Of a stretch of 64,000 bases of DNA, positions 20,523-29,221 are shown one piece after another. How positions within the stretch are numbered: the first letter of the stretch is position 1; each line of letters begins with the position of its first letter. Source of the DNA: Paracoccus stylophorae. GTDB taxonomy: Bacteria > Pseudomonadota > Alphaproteobacteria > Rhodobacterales > Rhodobacteraceae. Made by a program: the position numbers and the translations under genes. The stretch lies in contig NZ_CP067134.1 of the NCBI RefSeq assembly GCF_028553765.1, forward strand, positions 3,143,001-3,207,000, read 5' to 3'. The notes beneath the pieces were generated by a model. The model made no database searches, had not been told where the DNA came from, and was given only the letters and a program-made list of their open reading frames with translations.

Positions 20523-20557
20523 CCTGATGGCTGCACCGCACGGGTGCAGCCATCAGG
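20523..20557. terminator. Perfect 15-bp hairpin between convergent narK and SUMF1-protein genes
   Basis: CCTGATGGCTGCACC and its exact reverse complement are separated by 5 bases. The hairpin lies 28 bp after the narK stop and 71 bp before the end of the convergent gene. It has no T-tract on either side, so it is an atypical terminator or an mRNA 3'-end stabiliser. Confidence 0.55.
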
Positions 20558-20627
20558 CGTTGGCTGGCCTTCGCGACACCGCCTGCAGGGCCGTCGCCGG
20601 CTGTTCGCCGTGATGCCGCGCCCGACC

Positions 20628-21626
20628 TCAGCCCGCGCCCGTATCGGCGGCACAGCGGAAACCGATATGACGATGCCCGCGGCCCGGCGCGTTGGAAAAG
20701 CCGTCGCGGTGGGTTGCGGTCAGGGTCGCGGCATCGGCGTCATAGATGTAATCGCCGCCCCGCGTGACCCGTTCGCCGGCGCGGTCGGGTGCCTCGCGCC
20801 CGTCCGAGGGATCATAGGGATAGGGGCGCTTCAGGCTGGATGTCCATTCGGCAAGCGACCCGCTCATGTCCTGCACGCCGGCCGCGGTGGCCCCGGCCGG
20901 GTGACTTCCGACCGGGGCGGTCACACCCGTCTGCCGCGACACGAAGGCGCGGGTCCGGTCGGGCGCGGCGTTCCCCCAGGGATAGAGGTCCGCTTCAGCG
21001 CCGCGCGCCGCCGCCTCCCATTCGGCCTCGGTCGGCAGCCGCGCGCCGCGCCAGATGCAATAGGCGCGCGCGCCGGCCCAGGTGGTTTCAGTGACGGGAT
21101 GATCCGCGTATCCCGGATTCGGCACGAACGCGCCGCCGCTGTAACCGATGCGCGCCTGCGGATCGTCCAGCGCGATGATCGGGTAAAGGCCGCTGCCGCG
21201 CTGTTCCTCCATCAACAGGGCGGCACTTTCGTCCGAAAGGGCGGTCCGGCTTGCCTGGCCGCCGTCGAAAGCCTGCGCGACCGGGATGGCCAGCGCGTCG
21301 AGATATTCGGCGAAGGCCGCGTTGGTGACTTCGGTGCGGTCGATCCGGAACCCCGGCAATTCGACCGAATGCGCCGGTCGTTCGCTGTCGGGTCCGTCGT
21401 CTCGACCCAGCACATATGTCCCCGCCTGAACGGGGATCATCGTCTCATTGGCCCGCATGGAACGGGGTGCGTTGCCCGGCCCGGCCGGTTCCGCGCCAAG
21501 TCGGGTGAAATCCGGCGGCTGGCCGCCCTGCTGCGCGCCTGCCGCGCTGGCCGCGATCAGTCCCGCCGCGATACCCGCGAGGGCCACGAACGAGGCTTTC
21601 GGACGTGCGATGGATGGATATGTCAT
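20628..21626 (-). CDS. Exported SUMF1/formylglycine-generating-enzyme-family protein
   Basis: A 332-residue protein with a signal peptide (FVALAGIAAGLIAASAAGAQ) and an FGE-sulfatase fold. The domain begins with IPVQAGTYVLGRDDG, then FRIDRTEVTNAAFAEYLDAL, HPVTETTWAGARAYCIWRG, RLPTEAEWEAAARG and ends with RGHRHIGFRC. These are the standard blocks of the family, which includes true formylglycine generators, NirV, and ergothioneine and lectin-like relatives. The Cys pair needed by copper-dependent FGEs is not obvious: only Cys in AYCIW and the terminal FRCA stand out, so catalysis is uncertain. Export points to a periplasmic role. A nearby sulfatase gene was not seen. The ribosome-binding sequence ggagg precedes the ATG. 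Confidence 0.82.
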   Translation of the reverse strand: MTYPSIARPKASFVALAGIAAGLIAASAAGAQQGGQPPDFTRLGAEPAGPGNAPRSMRANETMIPVQAGTYVLGRDDGPDSERPAHSVELPGFRIDRTEVTNAAFAEYLDALAIPVAQAFDGGQASRTALSDESAALLMEEQRGSGLYPIIALDDPQARIGYSGGAFVPNPGYADHPVTETTWAGARAYCIWRGARLPTEAEWEAAARGAEADLYPWGNAAPDRTRAFVSRQTGVTAPVGSHPAGATAAGVQDMSGSLAEWTSSLKRPYPYDPSDGREAPDRAGERVTRGGDYIYDADAATLTATHRDGFSNAPGRGHRHIGFRCAADTGAG

Positions 21627-21775
21627 ATCTCCTCCCCGGTGCGGTTGAGGTTATGCGCCCGGACCCGATCATGCACGAAGAACGGCATCTTGCGAACGGG
21701 CGATACCCCGCCATCGGGCCGGATCGGCTGCCCGCGCCACGGGCGCTGCATGTCGCAGGCTTCCCCGGACCCCGC

Positions 21776-22690
21776 TCAGCGGAACATGCCGCTGGTCGCG
21801 TCGGCAAAGCTGTTGTCGCGATTCACCCTGGCGTTGAAGCGATAGGTCAGCGACATGCCCACCTCGTTCACCTTTTCGCCGCGGCCATTGCTGGCCCGAA
21901 CCACGCCGACGCCAAGATCCATCGTCTCGGCGATCTTGCAATCCGCGCCAAGGCTGACCGCCCAGTTATGCGGCGCAGCCGAATCCATCAGCGCCGGGCC
22001 GTTCTTGGGGTTGAAGGCGCGGATATAGTTCAGCGCATAGGTCCATTTGCCGACCTGGTAATCCGCGCCCAGATGAAAGCCCCATTCATCGTCGCCGGTC
22101 CGGACTTCGGGGCCGACCCGGTCATATTCCATGTTGAACAGCGCCAGGCTGCCGCGCAGCCGGTTTCCGCCCAGATCACGTGTCAGCATCGCGCTGGCCA
22201 TGTTGCCGTCGTGACAGGTCGCGGTCGTGATGCAGGCCCGGCCATGCGTCAGGCCAAGCGCCAGATTGTCGCCCGAAGGCAGGTCCCCGCTCCAGCGGAT
22301 GCCGGCTTCCCATTCGTTCCGAAACGACAGGTCGTCGAACCGGTCGTTTCCGGCCGAGGGCGTGTCGGACGCCTTCTCCCGCCGATAGGTCGGGTTGAGG
22401 TTGACCGACGCGCCGACGGTAAAGCCGTTCATGTCGGGCGAGGTATAGCCCAGCTTGACCGCCCCGGCGGTGGTGCGATAACCGGCCCCGAACCTGCCGC
22501 CGGGGATGCCGTCGGCCCAGTCCCACCTGTCCGGCCGCCCGGTGCCGCCGCCATAGGGCAGGTTGCCCCAATAGCCGACAACGCCTTGATAGGCGCCGTG
22601 CCCGACGCTGATACCGGCCCCCCCGGCCCGTGGCGGCGCGACCCGGCCGGCAGCGCCGCCGGTATTTCCGAAATACAGTTCGCCGCGCCC
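21776..22690 (-). pseudogene. Porin, N-terminally truncated remnant
   Basis: Reading the minus strand upward from the stop at 21776, the frame is porin-like throughout. It has YRFNARVN at the C-terminus, paired strands such as WAVSLGADCKIAETMDLGVG, and further up GYRTTAGAVKLGYTSPDMNG, AYQGVVGYWGNLPYGGG and GELYFGNTGGAAGR. The first in-frame ATG is internal, at 22432. The signal peptide and first strands of an outer-membrane porin of the Rhodobacteraceae type are absent. Around 22690 the porin-like sequence stops and a transporter begins on the other strand. The C-terminal half is well preserved without stops, so the truncation looks recent. It cannot make an outer-membrane porin as it stands. 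Confidence 0.7.
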
Positions 22691-22693
22691 TCG

Positions 22694-23410
22694 GCCCTGA
22701 TCCGCATCCGCGAGGATCAGGCGAAGCTGCGCGGCTTCATCCGGCAGATCACATCCCGCCCGCTGCCGGAAGACACGGCGCTAAGCGTCGGCGGCGAAGG
22801 CGGGTCCAGAACCTCGGTCCGGCAGGCGTTTCAGGACGGACGGGCGCGGATGACCCTGCTGTTCTGGCTGTGCGCCTTTGTCATGCTGATGGGGTTCTAT
22901 TTTCTCGCCTTCTGGACGCCGACGCTGCTGGGTCTGGCCGGGCTGCCCGCGTCGCAGGCCATCCTGGGCACGGCGGCGCTGAACCTGGGCGGCGTGCTGT
23001 GCGGTCTGGGCGTGGGCAAGGTGGCCGACCGTTTCGGCGGGCGCGTGGTGCTGTCGGGAATGTTCGTCATGGGCGCCGCCTCGCTGGGCATGGCGTCGGC
23101 CTCGACCGGGTCGGTCGTGCTGCTGATGGTGGCGATCTTCCTTGCCGGGGCGGCCTGGATCGCCGGTCAGGCGCTGATCGTGGTGGTGCTGGCGCAAAGC
23201 TATCCGGCGCAGATCCGCGCCACCGTCATCGGCAGCACGCTGGCGGTCGGCAGGCTGGGCGCGATCGTGTCGCCCATGGTGGCGTCGGTGCCGATGGCGC
23301 TTGGCTGGTCGCCCGAGGCCATCCTGCTGATCCCGATCGTTCCGGCGCTGATCGCGGCGGCGGCGGTCCTGTTCGCCCGCCCCGTCGATCCCGCCACATC
23401 ATCGCGCTGA
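22694..23410 (+). pseudogene. Aromatic-acid/H+ symporter (AAHS-type MFS), C-terminal half only
   Basis: From about 22700 the plus-strand frame reads as the central loop and last six membrane helices of a PcaK/BenK-type MFS transporter: LIRIREDQAKLRGFIRQI (loop), then LLFWLCAFVMLMGFYFLAFW, GLGVGKVADRFGGRVVLSG and later hydrophobic helices to the stop at 23410. The N-terminal six helices, with the family's D-x-x-GRR loop, are missing. The frame runs on upstream, but there it overlaps the porin remnant and is not transporter-like. The first internal ATG is at 22850. The benzoylformate decarboxylase gene starts 12 bp after its stop, so it was presumably the uptake gene of that operon. Confidence 0.72.
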
Positions 23411-23422
23411 AAGGAACAGTCC

Positions 23423-25036
23423 ATGTCCACGAAGACCGAAGCACCCAAGACCCGTGGCACCGTCCAAGAAATGACCAATCAGGTCCTGCGCGATTGCGGA
23501 ATGACGACGATGTTCGGCAATCCCGGCTCGACCGAGCTGAACTTTCTGACCGACTTCCCCGAGGATTTCCGCTATGTCCTGGGCCTGCAGGAGGCTGCGG
23601 CCATCGCCATGGCCGACGGATACGCTCAAGCCACGCGCAACGCGGCCTTCGTGAACCTGCATTCGGCGGCGGGGGTCGGGAATGCCTTGGGCAACCTGTT
23701 CACCGCCTACAAGAACCACACGCCGCTGGTCGTCACCGCCGGGCAGCAGGCGCGCGACATCCTGCTGTATCAGCCCTATCTGGGTGCCGACCGGGCGACG
23801 GAGTTTCCGCGCCCCTACGTCAAATGGTCGATCGAGCCGGCGCGCCCGCAGGACGTGCCGCTGGCCATTGCGCAGGCCTATGAAATCGCCATGCAGCACC
23901 CGCGCGGCCCGGTCTTCGTGTCCGTCCCGTCCGAGGATTGGGCCGAGACGGCAGACATGCCGACGCCTGCGCGCACCCGGCACGACACCGTCCCCGGCCC
24001 CGACGCGCTGGCCGACATGGCCGCGGCGCTGAAAGCCGCGAAGAATCCCGCCCTCGTGGTGGGCAGCGGTATCGACCGCGACGGCGCCTTCGACGCGGCG
24101 GTGGATCTGGCCGAACGGATGGGTGCCACCGTGTTCGAGGCCCCGGTCAGCAGCCGCGCGAACTTCCCCGAGGATCATCCCCGCTTTGCGGGCTTTCTGC
24201 CCGCCATGCCCGAGGGGCTGTCGAAGCTGCTGGAACCGCATGACGTGGTGGCGGTGATCGGCGCGCCGGTCTTTACCTTCCACATCTTCGGCCGCGCACC
24301 GATCTTCGACAGCGACACGGCGTTCTGGCAGATCACCGACGACCCGGACGAGGCCGCGCACAGCCAGGTGGCGACCAGCCTGCTGGGCAGCATCGGCGCC
24401 TCGATCAAGGCGCTGGCCGGTCTGCTGGGCGAGCGGAAGGCGAACCCCGCCACGCCCCTGCGCGCCAAACCCGACAAGGCAAAGGGCCGCGATCCCATGG
24501 GCATCGACTTTGCCATCCAGACCATCGACGCCACCCGGCCCGACGGCGCGCTGATCGTGGAAGAGGCCCCCTCGCACCGCCCGGCGATCCAGCGTGACCT
24601 GCCGATCACGCAGGGCGGCGGGTTCTTCACCATGGCCAGCGGCGGACTTGGCTGGGGTCTGCCGGCCGCGGTCGGGGTGTCGCTGGCCAACCGCGACAGA
24701 CGCACCATCTGCATCGTGGGCGACGGATCGTCCATGTATTCCATCCAGGCGATCTGGACGGCGGTGCAGCACGATCTGCCCGTGACCTTCGCGGTGCTGA
24801 ACAACCAGGGCTATGGCGCGCTGCGCGGGTTCGCCGCGCTGATGCAAAGCCGCTCGATCCCCGGCATGGACGTGCCCGGCATCGACTATGTCCAGCTGGC
24901 CGCCAGCATGCGCTGTCCCGGCACCCGCGTGACCGCGCATGGCGACCTGGCGCAGGCGCTGCGCGACGCACATGGCGCGGCCGGCCCGCAACTGGTCGAG
25001 ATTGCCATCGATCCCGCGACCGGCAAGATCTACTGA
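23423..25036 (+). CDS. mdlC: Benzoylformate decarboxylase-like ThDP enzyme
   Basis: A 537-residue thiamin-diphosphate enzyme, predicted to turn benzoylformate into benzaldehyde and CO2. Its N-terminal PYR domain has MFGNPGSTELNFLTDFPEDF, close to the GNPGSNEL/F-P-x-D-F region of MdlC, and the catalytic Glu in GLQEAAAIAMADGYAQ. HSAAGVGNALGNL, with its His, matches the active-site HSAAGTGNAMG of MdlC. The PP domain has the cofactor motif IVGDGSSMYSIQAIWTAVQ, closing at LNNQGYGALRGF. The ATG is preceded by gaaagga. Directly downstream is an aldehyde dehydrogenase, giving a benzoylformate-to-benzoate pair as in the mandelate pathway. The symbol is by resemblance; related 2-oxoacids cannot be excluded. 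Confidence 0.85.
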   Translation: MSTKTEAPKTRGTVQEMTNQVLRDCGMTTMFGNPGSTELNFLTDFPEDFRYVLGLQEAAAIAMADGYAQATRNAAFVNLHSAAGVGNALGNLFTAYKNHTPLVVTAGQQARDILLYQPYLGADRATEFPRPYVKWSIEPARPQDVPLAIAQAYEIAMQHPRGPVFVSVPSEDWAETADMPTPARTRHDTVPGPDALADMAAALKAAKNPALVVGSGIDRDGAFDAAVDLAERMGATVFEAPVSSRANFPEDHPRFAGFLPAMPEGLSKLLEPHDVVAVIGAPVFTFHIFGRAPIFDSDTAFWQITDDPDEAAHSQVATSLLGSIGASIKALAGLLGERKANPATPLRAKPDKAKGRDPMGIDFAIQTIDATRPDGALIVEEAPSHRPAIQRDLPITQGGGFFTMASGGLGWGLPAAVGVSLANRDRRTICIVGDGSSMYSIQAIWTAVQHDLPVTFAVLNNQGYGALRGFAALMQSRSIPGMDVPGIDYVQLAASMRCPGTRVTAHGDLAQALRDAHGAAGPQLVEIAIDPATGKIY

Positions 25037-25063
25037 CGAACCGCATCTTGAAAGGAACCTCTC

Positions 25064-26533
25064 ATGGCTGACATGAAACACGCCCTCAACTGGATCGGCG
25101 GCGAATGGGTCGATGCCGACAAGATCTCGACCGCCATCGACCCGGCCACGTCCGAGGAAATCGGCACCTTCGCCGATGCCAGCAAACAGGACGCGCAGCG
25201 CGCCATCGACGCCGCCCGCCGCAGCTTCCGCACCAGCCGCTGGTCGCGCGACCGCCATCTGCGCGCCCGCGTGCTGAACCAGCTGGCCGATGCGTTCGAG
25301 CGGAACGCGCAGGCGCTGATCGACCTCCTGTGCCTCAACAACGGCAAGGTTCGCGCCGAGGCCGAGCTTGAGGTGTTCATGGTGCCCGCGAAGCTGCGCT
25401 TTTACGCCGCCGTCACGCTGACGGAGTACGGCCGCGCGCTGGAGCCGCTGAACGGCACGATCTCGATGGTGCTGCGCCAGCCGATCGGGGTGGCCGGGAT
25501 CATCGTGCCCTGGAACTCGCCCATCGTGCTGATGATCCGCTCGCTGGCGCCCGCGCTGGCGGCGGGGACCACGGCCGTCATCAAGTTCCCCGGCCAGACC
25601 GCACTGGTGAACCACAAGGTGATGGAGGTGATGGCCGAGGCCGCCGACCTGCCCGACGGCGTCGTCAACGCCTTCACCGAGACGGGCTATGAGGGATCGG
25701 CCCTGCTGGTCGATTCGCCCGACGTGCCGACGATCAGCTTCACCGGGTCCACCAGGACCGGGCGCAGCATTTCCGAGGCCGGGGCCAAATATCTCAAGCG
25801 GTTCGGGCTGGAACTGGGCGGCAAGACGCCCTTGGTGATGTTCGACGACGCGCGGCTTGAGGATCTGGCGCCCCTGTTCGAGAAGGCGCTGACCGTGTTC
25901 GCCGGGCAGTTCTGCATGACCGGCTCGCGCTGGCTGGTGCAGAAGGGCATTGCGGACCGCTTCCGCGACCTGATGGCCGAGCGGATGCGGGCGATCAAGG
26001 TCGGCCCGGCCTCGGACCCGGCCAGCGACATGGGCCCGCAGATCGACAAGGGCAATGTCGAACGCATCGACCGCATCGTCGAGGACGCCATCGCCAAGGG
26101 CGCGAAACCCATCGTGCGCGGCGGCCCGGTCACCGAGGGCGAACTGGCCAAGGGGGCCTTCTATCAGCCCGCCATGCTGGAGGTGAGCGATCCCAAGATG
26201 GCGATCGTTCAGGAAGAGACGTTCGGCCCGGTGGTGACCATGCAGGTCTTCGAGACCGAGGAAGAGGCCGTGGCGCTGGCCAATGACAGCGAATACGGGC
26301 TTGCGGCGGGCGTCTACACGCAAGACGTCAACCGCGCCTTCCGCGTCGCCCGCGAGATCGACGCCGGCACCGTCTGGATCAATGAATGGGCCAAGATCTA
26401 TGACGAGTTCGAGGAGGGCGGTTTCAAGCAATCGGGTCAGGGCCGCATGAACGGTCTGGCGGTGATGGACGACTTCGTCGAATACAAGCACATCACCCTG
26501 TCCCAGGGCGTGATGTTCCCGCCCGAGGATTGA
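25064..26533 (+). CDS. Aldehyde dehydrogenase, probably benzaldehyde dehydrogenase
   Basis: A 489-residue NAD(P)-dependent aldehyde dehydrogenase of the ALDH superfamily. Visible motifs are GVAGIIVPWNSPIVLM (cofactor and oxyanion region, with Asn of PWN), ISFTGSTRTGRSISEAG, the general-base Glu in LELGGKTPLVMF, the catalytic Cys in AGQFCMTGSRWLVQ, and EETFGPVVTM. The C-terminal YDEFEEGGFKQSGQGR is typical. It lies 27 bp after mdlC with ribosome-binding sequence aaaggaac, so the product of the decarboxylase is the likely substrate. Adjacent mandelate-type genes favour benzaldehyde, but no specificity residue is diagnostic by eye. Confidence 0.87.
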   Translation: MADMKHALNWIGGEWVDADKISTAIDPATSEEIGTFADASKQDAQRAIDAARRSFRTSRWSRDRHLRARVLNQLADAFERNAQALIDLLCLNNGKVRAEAELEVFMVPAKLRFYAAVTLTEYGRALEPLNGTISMVLRQPIGVAGIIVPWNSPIVLMIRSLAPALAAGTTAVIKFPGQTALVNHKVMEVMAEAADLPDGVVNAFTETGYEGSALLVDSPDVPTISFTGSTRTGRSISEAGAKYLKRFGLELGGKTPLVMFDDARLEDLAPLFEKALTVFAGQFCMTGSRWLVQKGIADRFRDLMAERMRAIKVGPASDPASDMGPQIDKGNVERIDRIVEDAIAKGAKPIVRGGPVTEGELAKGAFYQPAMLEVSDPKMAIVQEETFGPVVTMQVFETEEEAVALANDSEYGLAAGVYTQDVNRAFRVAREIDAGTVWINEWAKIYDEFEEGGFKQSGQGRMNGLAVMDDFVEYKHITLSQGVMFPPED

Positions 26534-26543
26534 TCCGGGCGCG

Positions 26544-26578
26544 GCGCGCCCCGCGCGACCGCGTCGGACGGGGCGCGC
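26544..26578 (+). terminator. GC-rich hairpin after the aldehyde dehydrogenase gene
   Basis: GCGCGCCCCG and its exact complement CGGGGCGCGC are separated by 15 bases, starting 10 bp after the stop codon. No T-tract follows, so the terminator call is tentative. The rest of the gap to 26829 holds no gene that can be supported; it presumably contains the promoter of the next pair. Confidence 0.45.
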
Positions 26579-26829
26579 GGCTTGAACAGGGCGCGGGCAG
26601 CGGGCGTTTGGGATGCGCCGGACGCCTGCGGGCCTTCAAGGATGCGGTCGCCGCGAAAGGCAAGGCGGCGACCATTCGTGCGCAACAATCTTGCGAAAAT
26701 GCGATGCAAAAAAACATTCTGACGCGGGCTGTCGTTGTGACTAGCCCTTGAAACGATCAGCCTTTGCCTTCCCGGAGGGTGTCTTATCGCGCCTTCCGGA
26801 CTTCGACGTTATAACGGAAAGGACCTTTC

Positions 26830-28083
26830 ATGGACGAGACACGGCGGAATTTTCTTGGCGCGACGGCCTTCGGCCTGGGCAGCCTGCCCTTTGTGACCTC
26901 GGCTGCGGCGCAGACCGCGGCGGATGCGCCGGCGGATGCGGGCGGGGCAGAGGCGGGGGCGACGTCCGCGGTGCAGGCCAGCGATTATGGCGCCTCGACC
27001 GCGGATCAGCCGCTTGACATCGTCTCGCTGGAACGTCTGGACGCGGCGGTGAAAGAGGCGATCCCCGAGGCCGGATACGAATTCGTGTCGGGCGGTGCGG
27101 GCGACGAATGGACCCTGCACGAGAACCGCCGCGCCTTCGACGATTTCCGCATCGAGCCCAAGCGTCTGCGCGGCGTCTCGCCCGAGGTCGACCTGTCGAT
27201 CGAGTTGCTGGGCCAGTCGCTGCCCTTCCCGATCTTCACCGCGCCGATGGGCGCCCACGGCATGGTCCACGAAGAGGCCGAGGTCGCCACCGCCCGCGGC
27301 ACCGGCATGGCGGGCACGCTGTATTGTTCCTCGGGCGCCTCGCACCGCACCCTGGAAGAGATCGCCGAGGCGACGCAGGGGCCGAAATGGTTCCAGCTTT
27401 ACTGGAACAACGACACCGAGGTGACGCGGTCGCTGCTGGACCGGGCCAAGGCCGCCGGCTATTCGGCGATCGTGCTGACGGCGGATGCGCTTGGGCCGGG
27501 CCAGCCGGACGATTTCAAGGCCATGGGCTCTCCGTTCCGGCCGGACATGGTGTTTGGCAACCACGATCCGGAACGGGGCGGGTCGGGCAATTTCTTCGAC
27601 CAGAAGCTGGACCTGGACACGGATGCGATCAAGTTCATCAAGGACCAGACCGGCCTGCCGGTGATCGTCAAGGGCCTGCTGCGCGCCGACGATGCCGACC
27701 GCTCGATCTCGGCGGGGGCGGATGCGATCCAGGTGTCGAACCATGGCGGGCGGCAGATCGACGGTGTGCCGGCCTCGATCGCGGCGTTGCCGGACGTGGT
27801 GGCGACGGTGGACGGGCGCGTGCCGGTGATCATGGATGGCGGCGTGCGGCGCGGCATCGACGTGGTGCGGGCGCTGGCGATGGGCGCGGATGCGGTGGCC
27901 GTGGGTCGTCCGGTGCTGTACGGGCTGGGCCTGGGCGGCGCGCAGGGCGTGCAGTCGGTGCTGGAACATCTGCGCGCGGAACTGCAATCCGCGATGCTGC
28001 TGAGCGGGGCGGCGAAACTGGCCGATCTGGACCCCAGCTTCATCAACCTCGTCGGCGCCAGCGCCGAAGCCAACCGGAGCTGA
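26830..28083 (+). CDS. Tat-exported FMN-dependent alpha-hydroxy-acid oxidase/dehydrogenase
   Basis: A 417-residue flavoprotein of the glycolate oxidase/lactate oxidase/mandelate dehydrogenase family, which oxidises 2-hydroxy acids to 2-oxo acids. The N-terminus MDETRRNFLGATAFGLGSLP is a twin-arginine leader, followed by an Ala/Gly-rich linker to about residue 55. The fold then starts near YEFVSGGAGDEWTLHENRRA. Further landmarks are FTAPMGAHGMVHEEAE, KWFQLYWNNDTEV, VIVKGLLRADDA (flavin Lys) and the catalytic His in IQVSNHGGRQIDG. VIMDGGVRRGIDVVRAL and VGRP hold the FMN phosphate. Tat export suits a protein folded around FMN. With mdlC nearby, mandelate is an attractive substrate, but lactate-type acids remain possible. 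Confidence 0.85.
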   Translation: MDETRRNFLGATAFGLGSLPFVTSAAAQTAADAPADAGGAEAGATSAVQASDYGASTADQPLDIVSLERLDAAVKEAIPEAGYEFVSGGAGDEWTLHENRRAFDDFRIEPKRLRGVSPEVDLSIELLGQSLPFPIFTAPMGAHGMVHEEAEVATARGTGMAGTLYCSSGASHRTLEEIAEATQGPKWFQLYWNNDTEVTRSLLDRAKAAGYSAIVLTADALGPGQPDDFKAMGSPFRPDMVFGNHDPERGGSGNFFDQKLDLDTDAIKFIKDQTGLPVIVKGLLRADDADRSISAGADAIQVSNHGGRQIDGVPASIAALPDVVATVDGRVPVIMDGGVRRGIDVVRALAMGADAVAVGRPVLYGLGLGGAQGVQSVLEHLRAELQSAMLLSGAAKLADLDPSFINLVGASAEANRS

Positions 28084-28086
28084 GAG

Positions 28087-29055
28087 ATGGCACACATGAA
28101 AACGCTGACCCGCGCCGCCACGCTTGCGGTCGCGACCCTGATCGCGCCCGCCGCCTTTGCGGCAAGCGACACTGCCGAGCCGGTGGACCAGACCGTCTAT
28201 GAGGGCCGCGAGACGCTGCCCGACCCGACCGAGGGGCAGTGCGATGTCGAACGCTCGCTGGTCGAGTTCAAGGACAATCTGTGGCGCCACACCAACGGAT
28301 CGTTTCCCGCCACCCATAGCGGGCTGGTCCTGATCACCGATGAAGGTGCGCTGGTGGTCGATGCGGGCAACACCTGCGTCGCCAAGTGGTTGCAGGACGA
28401 GATCAAGACGCGGTTCGATGCGGACATCAAGTATGTCGTCATGACCCACGCCCATTTCGATCACCTTGCCGGCACGCAGGTCTGGCAGGATGCCGGCGCG
28501 ACGGTGATCGCGCAGCGCAACGCGATCGAGCCGATCATCGGGGAGAAACTGCCCGTCGCCACGCCCGATCGCGTGTTCGACACCGAGGCCGAGATCGAGC
28601 TGGGCGGCGAGACGATCCTGCTGCACCACGAACCGGCGGGAAGCCACTCGAACAGCATGGTGCAGGTCGTCTTTCCGCGTCAGCAGGCGATGCAATGCAC
28701 CGATGTCTGCCAGTCCAAGACCTTCCCCTATATGGATTTCCTCGATTTCTATTATGACGGCTGGATCAACACGCTGGACTGGGTGATCGAACAGGATGTC
28801 GATCTGATCGACGTGGGCCACTATAACGATCCGGCCACGACCGAGGATATCGTCGCGCTGCGCGACTATATGGTCGATCTGCACGATCAGGTGCTGGCGC
28901 GCTTGCGCGAGGGGATGGTGTGGGACCAGCTGTGGCGCACGATCACGGCGGGGAACGAACACAAGGAAGACTGGTTCGGATACGACAACATGCGCTGGGC
29001 CAACATTGTCGGCATGTATCGCTGGGTGAACAATCACCGTCGCGGCGTGTGGTGA
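28087..29055 (+). CDS. Exported metallo-beta-lactamase-fold hydrolase
   Basis: A 322-residue protein with a Sec signal peptide (LTRAATLAVATLIAPAAFA) and an MBL fold. The metal-binding core is MTHAHFDHLAGT (H-x-H-x-D-H), with further ligands in EPAGSHSNSMVQV and DLIDVGHYNDPA. The order and spacing resemble the quinoprotein-relay-type zinc hydrolases and related periplasmic MBL proteins rather than beta-lactamases. It starts 3 bp after the alpha-hydroxy-acid oxidase stop and is certainly in the same transcript. Both proteins are exported, so they probably act on one periplasmic substrate route, for example a lactone or ester giving the hydroxy acid. That link is inference. Confidence 0.82.
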   Translation: MAHMKTLTRAATLAVATLIAPAAFAASDTAEPVDQTVYEGRETLPDPTEGQCDVERSLVEFKDNLWRHTNGSFPATHSGLVLITDEGALVVDAGNTCVAKWLQDEIKTRFDADIKYVVMTHAHFDHLAGTQVWQDAGATVIAQRNAIEPIIGEKLPVATPDRVFDTEAEIELGGETILLHHEPAGSHSNSMVQVVFPRQQAMQCTDVCQSKTFPYMDFLDFYYDGWINTLDWVIEQDVDLIDVGHYNDPATTEDIVALRDYMVDLHDQVLARLREGMVWDQLWRTITAGNEHKEDWFGYDNMRWANIVGMYRWVNNHRRGVW

Positions 29056-29221
29056 GACTTCGCGCCGCCGGCCAAGTGCTGCGATCCCGGCTTTGGTGGG
29101 CAGGCGCGTCGCCAGCCCCCGGTGCCGCGTGACGCCCCAGGAAGGGTCGGCGCGACATCCGCACCCGACGCGGGAAGCGCGGCGACCCCTGCCCCGGCCA
29201 TCCGACGCCGGGCCGATGCCC

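Noticed and set aside
22429..22707. Short open frames overlapping the porin-transporter junction
   Set aside because: They are out of frame with both remnants and show no family resemblance; the remnants explain the sequence.
23399..26491. A 1,030-codon open frame on the minus strand opposite mdlC and the aldehyde dehydrogenase gene
   Set aside because: Antisense shadow typical of high-GC DNA: composition dominated by His, Arg, Asp, Gln and Gly, no family motifs, and the plus strand has two clear enzymes.
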